Assembly: GCA_030248135.1 (NCBI GenBank)
Contig: JASANC010000392.1
Location: 1-64,000, forward strand
DNA from: Theristus sp. LFF4_11
Lineage: Eukaryota > Nematoda > Chromadorea > Monhysterida > Xyalidae
DNA: 64,000 nt
Reading direction: 5' to 3'
The notes under the pieces were generated by a model. The model was not told the DNA's origin. It searched no databases and saw only the letters and a program-made list of their open reading frames with translations. The translations under genes and the position numbers were made by a program. This document shows positions 49,092 through 64,000 of this stretch, in pieces. The first letter of the stretch is position 1. Every line of letters starts with the position of its first letter.

Positions 49092-49255
49092 GTGTTTGAA
49101 ACATTTTTTTGCAATTAAATAATAACGGTTTTACAAATCAACTATGTGTTTGAAACATTTTTTTTGCAATTAAATAATAACGGTTTTACAAATCAACTAT
49201 GTGTTTGAAACATTTTTTTTGCAATTAAATAATAACGGTTTTACAAATCAACTAT
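49092..49255. repeat. Three tandem 54-55-bp units
   Basis: GTGTTTGAAACATTTTTTT followed by GCAATTAAATAATAACGG and TTTTACAAATCAACTAT is repeated three times with only the length of the T run varying. Near-identity implies a recent origin. Confidence 0.9.
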
Positions 49256-51220
49256 ATATCTTTTTGTAATACATAAATTAACAGGTGTATTTCAAAACAA
49301 TCCGGCTCATTCGTTCGATTTTCGCTCTTGAATGCAGAAAAATTGAAATGCTACGTTGTTACATGTTACGTAACAATTTTGTGCACCGTTTACGTTTTTT
49401 CTACCTCCCATTGACATACTCAGGGTTGTTGTGAGAATATATAAACTCTATTCTGTCGTCTATCGTCAAATTATAAAAGAACTATATTCTCTTTTTATGC
49501 TGTGTTCTGATTTTCCATTATTGTATGATATCGGCTGCATGTTGAACCGCACGTGGAAAACAGAAGACCTTTACTGTTAAAACTTTTTGGGGCCTACTTC
49601 TCTCGCAGGCGCAGCAAACTCAACCGTTTGTAACTAAAACCATGAATATTTTTGCTTATTGTATGTTTTGTGACATTCTTTTGCGTTTTTACTACACATT
49701 TGTATATTACCACGGTATTTTAGCTTGCTTTTCTGTCAACACATTTATAATTTCTAAACTTGTCTGTTTTGCGTTGAAATGTTTGTCTCAATGTTGAGGT
49801 GAAGAAATGAACATCATACAGTGTATACAGTTATCTAACGATACCATGTTCATGTATTCAGGTTTCAATACACATGCAGGACGTTTTGTTTTGTTTGCAA
49901 GCATACAACTCTTATAAAAAGCGAATAAAAATCAATGGAAAACTGGAAAAAGATTGCCAAAACCGTTTGACGCGATTTCCAATCTTTATCGGTGGTGCAG
50001 AGTTCAGCATACAAAGACTGAGATATTGTTGGTGGTAAAGTGAGTTATTCATGAGCAGACACTTCATTATTTTATTGCGTCAAAGAGCTGACATGGAAAA
50101 CAAACTTGCAAGAAGAGCAAACAGTTCTACGGAAAATGAATAAGGATAAGAATGCTGTATTATAAGTTGCTTACTGACCGACGTATTGGAAGTACTGGAG
50201 TCATGTCACGTTTTTTCGCGTTTAAGAATTTGAAATGCGCGTTTCTAATCCTCAACTCATTTTATGGTTAACACCGAACACAATGTGTCTAATAGAAGTG
50301 AAACCAACGTAAAGTACTGTAAATACAATGAAAGCTGTAGTCGTACCTGGTCATCAGACAACCGCTCGCATTATTTGTCCACTGATAGTCACGTTCACGT
50401 ACCAGTGCCAGTGGTAGCCAAACAGCATGGAGCGTTTAGCAAGTCAATTTTTTGACCATCGGGGCGGTAATCAAAAACAATGGACCCTTTTTTCTTGATG
50501 GACACGGGACTGTTTCTGATATGCAAAGCAGCATTCATGAAGCAATAGTTAGTGACACATAGCAGTGTTAAAGCATAGCTACGCGGTCACGAACTAGTGC
50601 TTCGTGAACTACTAAGTGAAATTCTTACCAATTACTACAAAAGTCAAATTCTTACAATTCTTACTGAAATTGACACAGAAGTAAAATTCTTACCAGTACT
50701 TTTTAGCGATCGTTCACGCTATTATTTAACAACAACTTTGCCCCAATGTCCACTTCCATTTTTATTGGAGAACATTTGGCCCACGAACAAAAAACAAAAG
50801 ACTACCGAGAAAAAACTATGAAACAAATAAAGTCAAGAAACAATAGATGAGGAGAATAAATAAGAAATAATAATAAATCTATGGATTCACTGTCAACGAC
50901 ACAAAGAAGGAAGAAAACAATGGAAGAGAAAGGCAGGTGTCATGAAGGTAACGGAGCTGAACAACACAATCAGAAGTTTAGTGTAATCAAATGTGACAAC
51001 TTCAAACACACCGAACCGGTATTTTACCATGACACAACCAATCTGACGCAAAAAAACCATATGATGGCAGAAGTTAGGACTTGAACTTTCAGCTGTACCA
51101 CCATGCAATACTGAATGTGTAATTTTGTAAAAGGTCATGCCAAGACTCAATACGGTACGGTCCGAGTGTTCGAAGGTTTGATAGATTTCTACCAGGCGAA
51201 AACCAATCGTTAGCTTCACA
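49256..51220. other. Gene-poor AT-rich region
   Basis: No exon or RNA gene supported. Contains the palindrome at 50531-50608. Confidence 0.45.
50531..50608. repeat. Short palindromic hairpin repeat (copy 3 of 5)
   Basis: GCATTCATGAAGCAATAG and CTAGTGCTTCGTGAA form imperfect inverted arms around CATAGCAGTGTTAAAGCATA. Confidence 0.55.
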
Positions 51221-51692
51221 TACACAGTGGCTGCCAAAAGTGTTGGAACGCTGCGCGCGTGTGTGCTGTGTTGCATCAGCTATACAAACGCTATTATAAT
51301 AATTTATGGGCAACGCTGGGTCGAAAAGTGTCCCGTGAACCCAACGTTGCCCATAAATTCTTATAATATAGTATAGCCGAATAAATAAGGCAGCCCATCA
51401 AGGCGGGATCAGTCGTAAACTAGAAGTTGTCTTTTTCAAAAATGCCAACATAACTCCTAATCATGTGTTCAACTGAGAAAGAATGAATAGAATAGCGCGA
51501 AGAATCCATTAGTCCAAAAAAACGCGTCAAATTTGGCACAAAATTTGGTTTCTGACGTCTTTTTTCTTTCATTTAAATTTCGCGCGCTCCTTGCACCCTG
51601 AAAAAAGCTGCCATGTTTACTCAGTCATTCCGTAACGTTTGTACGGCTGATGCAACACGCGCAGCGTTCCAACACTTTTGGCAGCCACTGTA
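51221..51692. mobile_element. Tc1/mariner-like element (CAGTGGCTGCCAAAAGTGTT) with an internal inverted repeat
   Basis: CAGTGGCTGCCAAAAGTGTT at the left and AACACTTTTGGCAGCCACTG at the right are perfect inverted termini. Compared with the 226-bp relative at 5845-6070 it is longer and contains AATTTATGGGCAACGCTGGG ... CCAACGTTGCCCATAAATT (51302-51358), a smaller inverted repeat. No transposase. Confidence 0.7.
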
Positions 51693-51726
51693 GTATGTGA
51701 GGTGAGGTGCGGTGAGGAACCACACA

Positions 51727-52350
51727 CGATTATGAAACTCTCGATGGCGTGGGTTCATTTGCGACCCGTTACTTCTGGTCTACATATTAGCGTCCCAACA
51801 TTTTCGGCCCACTCATTACCACCGGCTCACCCATTAGCGGCCCCGCTCATTTGCGTTCCACTTATTTGCGGCCCAGCAATTTCCGGCCCAGCCCAACAAT
51901 TCACTTTCAGTGACGTCAACCGCCGCCCACAGCTATATTTGAATAAGAAACTCATTGTTGCAGTTGAAAAAATGGATTGGGTATTGGACTGGTAAAGAAT
52001 CGAAGGCAGGGAAACTCGCAGCTGCATTCGAATTTATTTTTAAACACTGCGCTAAAGATTGGATTTGAAAATTTTCACAAAAACCAAAATTTGGACTGTT
52101 GAAACTCCAAAACTTCAAAGCTGAGAATTGAAACGTGCACCAATAAAGGGTTGCGAAGCCTTAGGAAGCTTTGACGTACAGAAACAACTAGAAAAGCAAA
52201 TTGTTGGGGTGGGCCGCAAATGATTGAGCCGGAAATGAGTGGAACGCGGGTGTTGGGCCGCTAATGGGTGGACCGGTAATGAGTTGGCCGAAAATATATG
52301 GGCCGCCAAAGTCGGGGCGCTAATGTGTTGGCCGCAAGTGACCCACACCC
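51727..52350. repeat. Inverted pair of ~17-bp CATTAGCGGCCCA-type repeat arrays
   Basis: 51745-51905 is a chain of degenerate units such as CTCATTACC, CCCATTAGCGGCCC, CTCATTTGCG and CTTATTTGCGGCCC. 52195-52350 carries the reverse complement (GGGCCGCTAATGGGTGGACC, AATGAGTTGGCCG). The central ~290 bp are AT-rich. Confidence 0.6.
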
Positions 52351-54214
52351 TTTCTTTCGATCCACATGGTTCAGGTCACCATACCTAAAGGAAACATGAT
52401 TGATGGATTGAAGCGTGAAATTAAAGTAGCGGATTAAAAAATCGAAAACACGCATCAACAATCTTTGTGAAAGTGCATAAATAGAACGAAACACTGTGGT
52501 ATCACAAAATCACTAGAAAGGTAATAATTGCAAACCTGAAAAAACCAAGAGTTAGTGAGAGTAAGGTGTGCTGTGCACTGTTATTGTAAGGGAATACAGT
52601 CCGGAACAAATTATTGTTGTGACGAACGTACGACCACTGAGCTACCCAGGCTATGAAAAATTGAAAAGTTAACACAAACATGATAAACTATAAAAATATA
52701 AGTGCAAACATTGGTGAAACAATAATAATCAAACACATTTAAACAATCACAAGTAGCCAGAAGTATGATGAAAACCATTTTTAATCAGAACGCCTAGCAA
52801 ATTGTATTTTCTGTACAAAATCAGCAACGATTTAACAAACACGAACGAGTATTCGGGTGAATGCATGGCAATAATCATGGCTACGTGTAGTCAAAGGGCA
52901 ACCCGGTGGACTCGCAGAATACGATATCCACCAAATGACCTTAAGGATCACGAAGATCGTTGCGAGACCCAACATGGATATGGTGTCGCACAGCGCACTT
53001 TGTTGCTGTGAACAACAAACCCAGTTCTGGACAGTTCGAGGTGTTATTTATCACACGTGACCCATGTTTACCAATCATTGAGTTGCCAAACGTTTTTTTG
53101 AAAAGGCAATGTGATGTACATGATATTGGTGGTAACTGAACACGAGAAAAATTAAAAAAAGTGACAATAAATGTTTGAGCTTCTCACAGAAAAACACTCG
53201 CGTTGCCGCAAATGGAATTGTTCTGTTTGGGTTTGGGGGCATGAAAAAACAGGCACAACGGAAAATGTAATGCGTCTGAACTTTTTACGCATAAAACATC
53301 ATCATGCCCTGTATGGGTTTTGGATTTTCGCCGAAAGTTATCAATTCTATCATATAATGATGTAGTCTTTTTAAACACAAGCAAGAAGCACACAGACGTT
53401 TAGAACCAATGAATTGCCAAATTCAGAGCTTTTGTAAAAGGAATTGCAAATGATAATTACAATTTGAATATCACTGTGCAGCAAACTATACTGGAATTTC
53501 ATAGATCATATCTACATCACAACAATGTATTGTATTCATCTATGCGCTAATACTCATTTCCTGGACTTCTTTCAAACAAGGAAGAAGGATCATCAAAAGA
53601 AAAAAATGTGAAACATAAGATTGTCACAAAAGCTCGCTCACAATTTTCCAACAAGCAATTTTTCTTGAAACCAGAAAGTTTACCATGCTGGTTTCAGACA
53701 TCTTTCATTGATTCTATTAACCTGAACCTGTCATAGCAAAACTTCAGGTGTTTCACTGTGCAATGGTCAAATGGTCAGTGCAGCGATCGAATGGTCATTG
53801 CACTATCCACAGGGCGGTGCAAAAGCAAGTCCGTAGTTTGAACCAGCTCGACTTTGTATTTTTTAATTTTATTTTTATTTAAAATTTTTTAAAACCCCTG
53901 CAACGTACAAAACGTAATGGTGCGGTAATTTTCAATGGATGCAAACAAAAATCTTAATTTTCTCGAGCATCTGCTGCACATTTCATTCGATTTCATCAAG
54001 TTTCAAAATAAATCGAGCCGGTTCCAACAACCACCGACAGGCTTTTGACCCACCCTGTGAATGACATTCGTGACGGCCAGGCTACAATAAATCGACTATA
54101 ATAACATAACAACAATACTCTGTATCCATTTATGTCACATCAATAAAAATATGCGTACCAAAAAAACACATAAATTAGCGAGAGAGAGAGAGAGCGAGAC
54201 AGAAAAAGCGCTCT
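52351..54214. other. Gene-poor region downstream of PPP1R16
   Basis: AT-rich sequence, including a (GA)n tract at 54179-54200 just beyond the PPP1R16 stop. No exon is supported on either strand. Confidence 0.45.
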
Positions 54215-59867
<5,653 letters not shown>

Positions 59868-60207
59868 GACGGCGTCGCGTTTCGCGGCTTCGCGGTCGGC
59901 TTTTGTTTATTTGATATTTTATGTCACCGTACGCTGCGCAGTTTTTTTTCGATGTCACGTGCCGTCGTCTGTCAACACAGGAGCCTGCGCACCGCTTTGG
60001 TTTCACACGCGACTGTTCAATCTGATGTGTACGCTGGTTTCTGACGACGACGACGTACTGGCTTTACCAGACCGCGCTGTGCCTCTTCGGCTCTCCTCCA
60101 CACATGACTCGATGAATGGTACGTACGGTCGTTTGATTCTCGGAAGTAAGCGATTCAACATGCGACTTTTGCTGAATCTGTCGATAAAAACGAATAGTCA
60201 ATGTAAT

Positions 60208-61240
60208 AGGGTTGTTGAACAAAAATCAAAATTTTTTTAAAGTAATTAAAAAAAATGCCGATTTTTTTTTAATTCGGAAAATTTTCCTCTGAAAACCTCA
60301 ATTTTGGCACAATTTTTCGAAAGTTTAACAAAATTTTTCTTTGATATTACCTCGTAAAACCGTCAGCAGTCCATTTTATTTTTGGACCGTTTTACCGACT
60401 GATTTCAGGCTTCAAGTAACATCTGCGATGAAGTTTTTAAGCGTCCCATCCCAAAGCTTGGCTTACCATTTCCGATGCAGATAAGGTGACAATTCGCCTC
60501 GGGCCTTTAACAAAACCACGGAGGCAACACGGAACACGGAGGCTGCACGCTTAACAAAACCACGGAGGCAACCAACACGGAGGCTGCGTGCATAGGGTTG
60601 TTAAAAAAAACAAAAATCGTCATTTTTGTTTGTTTTTTTAAAGAAAAATTTAAAAAAAAATTCAAAAATCAAAGTTGTGCTAAATCAATTAGGGAGTTCG
60701 AAGAACCACATTTGATGTGCAAGCACCTCCGGAATGACTCCCGTATGGCTGAACTTTGGAGATTTTGTTTTGGTGACCTCAATTACCCCTTTTCCAAACC
60801 GTTACCATACCTGGTGTTTTGACCCCCAAAACGTCACTAATTGTCCCCAGCCCAAGTGAAAATACACATACCGGCTTGAAATTCGATCAATTCTGATGAT
60901 GTGTCGCGACGGCAGGACACGAAACGGCAACCAGACAACGTAACGCTTGCAAACGGAGCAGCTCGGACGCTCAAATTTAGATTGCGAGGCGAATCGTCAC
61001 CTTATCTGCATCGGATTCGAAAATGGTGAGCCAACCTTTGGGACGCTCAAAAACTTCATCGCAGATGTTGTTGAAGCCTGAAATCAGTCGGTAAAACGGT
61101 CCAAAATCGACCGCTAAAGGTTTTAAGAGGTAATATCAAAGAAAATTTTTGTTGAACTTTCAAAAAATTGTGCCAAAATTGGGGTTTTCAGAGCATATTA
61201 GAAGAAAATTTTTCGAAAATGAGCATTTTTTAATTTTTTT
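60208..61240. repeat. Inverted pair of AGGGTTGTT-element halves
   Basis: AGGGTTGTTGAACAAAAATC starts at 60208 and a second AGGGTTGTTAAAAAAAACAA at 60594. 60280-60490 is inverted relative to about 61000-61210 (shared TACCGACTGATTTCAGGCTT / AAATCAGTCGGTAAAAC blocks). Between them a short repeat, ACAAAACCACGGAGGCAAC, recurs at 60510-60590 and again at 61786. No coding sequence. Confidence 0.55.
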
Positions 61241-61835
61241 TGAATTAAATTAAGCACAATGTTGTGCAGATGCCCGTTTTTGGCATAATTTTTTGAAAGT
61301 TCAACAAAAATTTTCTTCTACTTTACTTTGTGACATGGTCTTCAACTCTGCAGGTGGTATTCTGGATCGATTTATCGACTTTTTTTGAGCCTTGGTGAGA
61401 CATGATCGACTCGTGTCGTCGTCGTCGTCAGTTCCATCACACCGGTGAGTTGCTTGTTTGTTATTTGAGGGAAATTGAGAGACAAATTAAACACGAGGCA
61501 CGATGTCGTCGGTGGAAAAATGGGATCGCCGAAGCCCGAAGCCAAATCTGAAATTTTCACCCTCCTCCCATTTGAGTGGGGGGGGGGGGGTCATATGGTT
61601 ATTAAATATTAAAAAAAAGTCGGTTGGTTCTCAGACAGTGATATTTGGTTCGGACTCCCTGAAAAATTCTGAACAACTTTGTTTTAAAAAAAAATTAAAA
61701 AAAAATTTAAAAAATAGAGATTTTTTGACATCTCTAGCTAAAGTGACCCATATTTTATATGCACACAACACGCTGCGCACCTTTAACAAAACCACGGAAC
61801 ACGGAGGCACGCGGATTTGGGGAGATTTGGGGACA

Positions 61836-63600
61836 GGACAAATCCGTCCCCCTCTAAAAAAATTTATGTTTTTGTTAAAGAAACAGATAAATAAATAAAG
61901 GCGCAATAAAGCAAAGCAAAGCTAAATGTCAAAACTAGAGAAAGATATTTGGGTTGTTACGTAGTTTATTTGGGTTTGCTTATTAGGAGGACACGACAAC
62001 GACAATAATAAAAACAGACCGAACACTGAGATCATCACAGCTTATATATCCAATATAATGACATGTAATTACACAGTTATCGTTATTCCCAACTCTAGAC
62101 TTCAAGGATTACGGTAGCTCTCCAATGGGTCTCGACACGATTTTTTAAAAACGTCCCTGATTGCCAGCAAAAGCTACCCTATTGGTGGACATCGTTCATA
62201 TGATTGCAACCAACAAACAGTCTTAAGTTTGAAGTTCGGGCACACGGGTTACGGTAGCTGTAGTTCGGTCTTGACACGAAGTTGCTGAAAACTATAGTCG
62301 GACTGGATAATTTCGGGCATTAGCTGATTGGCTGGTGCGTTACCGTAATCCGATTCAAACGCGGGCCGTTCAAATTGCACTTTGCTTTTTTAAAATTTTT
62401 AATTTTTGAGTGAATGTGTTGATGAATGTTTGGATTTTTAATGGGCAAAACTCGTTTTTTTATGAAATACAGAAACATCAAAAAAGTACATTTTAAGGCG
62501 AATTATTATTTTTTTCAGAAAAAAGAACGACGGCGACGGTGATGCGCTCTCGACGCTCGAAAAGTGAATATTCGTTTGAAAACCGATTGCTTTTCAAATT
62601 TTTCCCACAAAACAAATCATCATAAACAAAATTTTTAATTAAAAATCAAACACAACAACATTTCTAGTTGTCGTCGTTGCCGTCGCCGTCGTACTTGTTC
62701 GGAAAATGAATTTGTGCCTTTAGAAACAGCTGATTTTAGTTTTTCTGCATCTTTGAGCTGTTTATAGACAATTTGTTGCAGTTTAAAAATACAGAACCAC
62801 AGCTTTCATGGGCAAATTTTTGATTTACATTTGTCACCGTCGTCGTCGTTCTTTTTTCTGAAAAAAATAATATTTCGTTTTAAACATTACTTTTTTTGAT
62901 TTTTCTGCATTTCATAAATCACAAACAAGTTTTGTCCATTGAAAATTCAGAAATTCATCAACAAAAACAAGCAAAAATTAGAAATTAAAAAAAAAAGCAA
63001 AGTGCAATTTGAACGGCCCGCGTTTGAATCTGATTACGGTAACGCACCAGCCAATCAGCTAATGCCCGAAATTATTCAGTCCGACTATACTTTGTTTCTT
63101 GTGAATAACAGTTGTTTCTTGCAATCATGTGAACGGTGTTCATCAATTTAGTATTTTCCTGGCAATAAAAGGCAGTTTAAAAAAAAATCGCGTCGAGACC
63201 CACACAGCATAGTTACCGTATTCTTTGAACACAAGTTTTGACATTCTGTGAAAACGCTGCGTGTTTCTAATTGGTTTCAACTGTTATTCGCAAGAAACAA
63301 AGTAGTTTTCAGCATCATCGGGTCAAGACCCAAAACTACCGCTACCGTAACCCGTGTGCCCGTCTTCAAACAGAAGACTGTTTGTTGCAATCATATGAAT
63401 AGTGTCCACCAATAGAGTAGCTTTTGCTGGCAATCAGGGACGTTTTTAAAAAATCGTGTCGAGACCCATTGGAGAGCTACCGTAATCCTTGAAGTCTAGT
63501 TTTGACATTTAGCTTTGCTTTGCTTTATTGCGCCTTTATTTATTCATTTGTTTATTTAACAAAAACATAATTTTTTTTGGAGGGGGACGGATTAGTCCTT
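61836..63600. repeat. Long inverted repeat (fold-back) with TTACGGTA-containing arms
   Basis: AAATCCGTCCCCCTCTAAAA at 61840 pairs with GGAGGGGGACGGATTAG at 63580. The arms (for example GATTACGGTAGCTCTCCAAT at 62109 and ATTGGAGAGCTACCGTAATC at 63467) extend about 850 bp to a centre near 62,720. The left arm has about 155 extra bp at 61939-62092 that the right arm lacks. No ORF of note. Confidence 0.7.
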
Positions 63601-64000
63601 AGGGTTGTTAAAAAAAACAAAAATCGTCATTTTTGTTTAAAAAAAAAATTTTTTTTTTAAATTTCAAAAATCAAAGTTGTGCTAGCTAAATCAATCAGGG
63701 AGTCCGAAGAACCACATATGATATGCAAGCGCCTCCCGAATAGGGTTGTTAAAAAAAACAAAAATCGTCATTTTTGTTTTTTTAAAAAAAAAATTTTTTT
63801 TTTAAAAATTTCAAAAATCAAAGTTGTGCTAAATCAATCAGGGAGTCCGAAGAACCACATATGATATGCAAGCGCCTCCCGAATGACTCCCGTATGGCGG
63901 AACTTTGCAGATTTTGTTTTGGTGACCTCAATTACCCCTTTTCTAAACCGTCACCATGCCTCTTCTTGTGTTTTGACCTCCAAAACGTCACTAATTGTCC
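63601..64000 (+). mobile_element. AGGGTTGTT-type elements: 141-bp partial copy followed by a longer copy running off the window
   Basis: 63601-63741 and 63742-63882 both begin AGGGTTGTTAAAAAAAACAA and run to GCGCCTCCCGAAT. The second then continues as the element does at 19740 onward and leaves the window. The first copy is therefore truncated or was interrupted at CCCGAA|T. Confidence 0.65.

Overview
The window is eukaryotic nuclear DNA from an invertebrate animal. Its genes are split into short, GC-rich coding exons separated by AT-rich introns. Most introns obey GT-AG, and many acceptors end in TTTCAG. Three identical 118-nt 5S rRNA genes have internal blocks (a CGCCATCCCGTCCGATCTGG segment and GGATCGGAGACGGCC) that resemble nematode 5S as I remember it. 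Together with the TTTCAG acceptors this makes a repeat-rich nematode, or a close ecdysozoan relative, my best guess. That is an inference, not a proof. I see no prokaryotic genes, CRISPR arrays or viruses.

Layout: (1) 1-3.8 kb, plus strand: the 3' half of an ARIH2 (Ariadne-2) RBR ubiquitin ligase. (2) 6.2-13.1 kb, minus strand: an eight-exon gene for a 761-residue protein I cannot firmly name, with an acidic SUMO-interaction-like motif. Its introns carry three 5S rRNA genes and a tRNA-derived SINE with a 16-bp target duplication. (3) 13.7-18.3 kb, minus strand: ATG4, the autophagy cysteine protease, in ten exons. It lies upstream of and co-oriented with gene 2, about 0.6 kb away, so the two could be an operon. 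(4) 18.3-24 kb: a nest of G/C-run and fold-back repeats. (5) 24-31.2 kb: no supported gene; repeats, a hairpin and a GT/AC-rich tract. (6) 31.3-43.1 kb, plus strand: a sixteen-exon type I receptor with 4 Ig and 5 FN3 domains (DCC/neogenin/protogenin superfamily), 1573 residues. (7) 44.1-46.8 kb: a fold-back element with TTAA flanks. (8) 46.8-54.2 kb: mostly gene-poor AT-rich DNA with one weak 91-codon membrane ORF. (9) 54.2-59.9 kb, minus strand: PPP1R16 (MYPT3/TIMAP-type PP1 targeting subunit), eleven exons, 503 residues, CaaX C-terminus. (10) 60.2-64 kb: more inverted-repeat elements.

The four recognised genes are unrelated housekeeping or signalling functions: ubiquitin ligation, autophagy, cell-surface guidance or adhesion, and PP1 targeting at membranes. 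They do not form a pathway cluster. Exon models for genes 2, 3, 6 and 9 were built by hand. Reading phase is preserved across all chosen junctions, and each summed CDS is a multiple of three.

The most informative oddities are an exact 174-bp tandem duplication that doubles a splice acceptor in the receptor gene, a nested transposon whose empty site is preserved elsewhere in the window, intronic 5S genes in both orientations, and a MITE family carrying CRE-like palindromes. I did not find a convincing new defence or enzymatic system.
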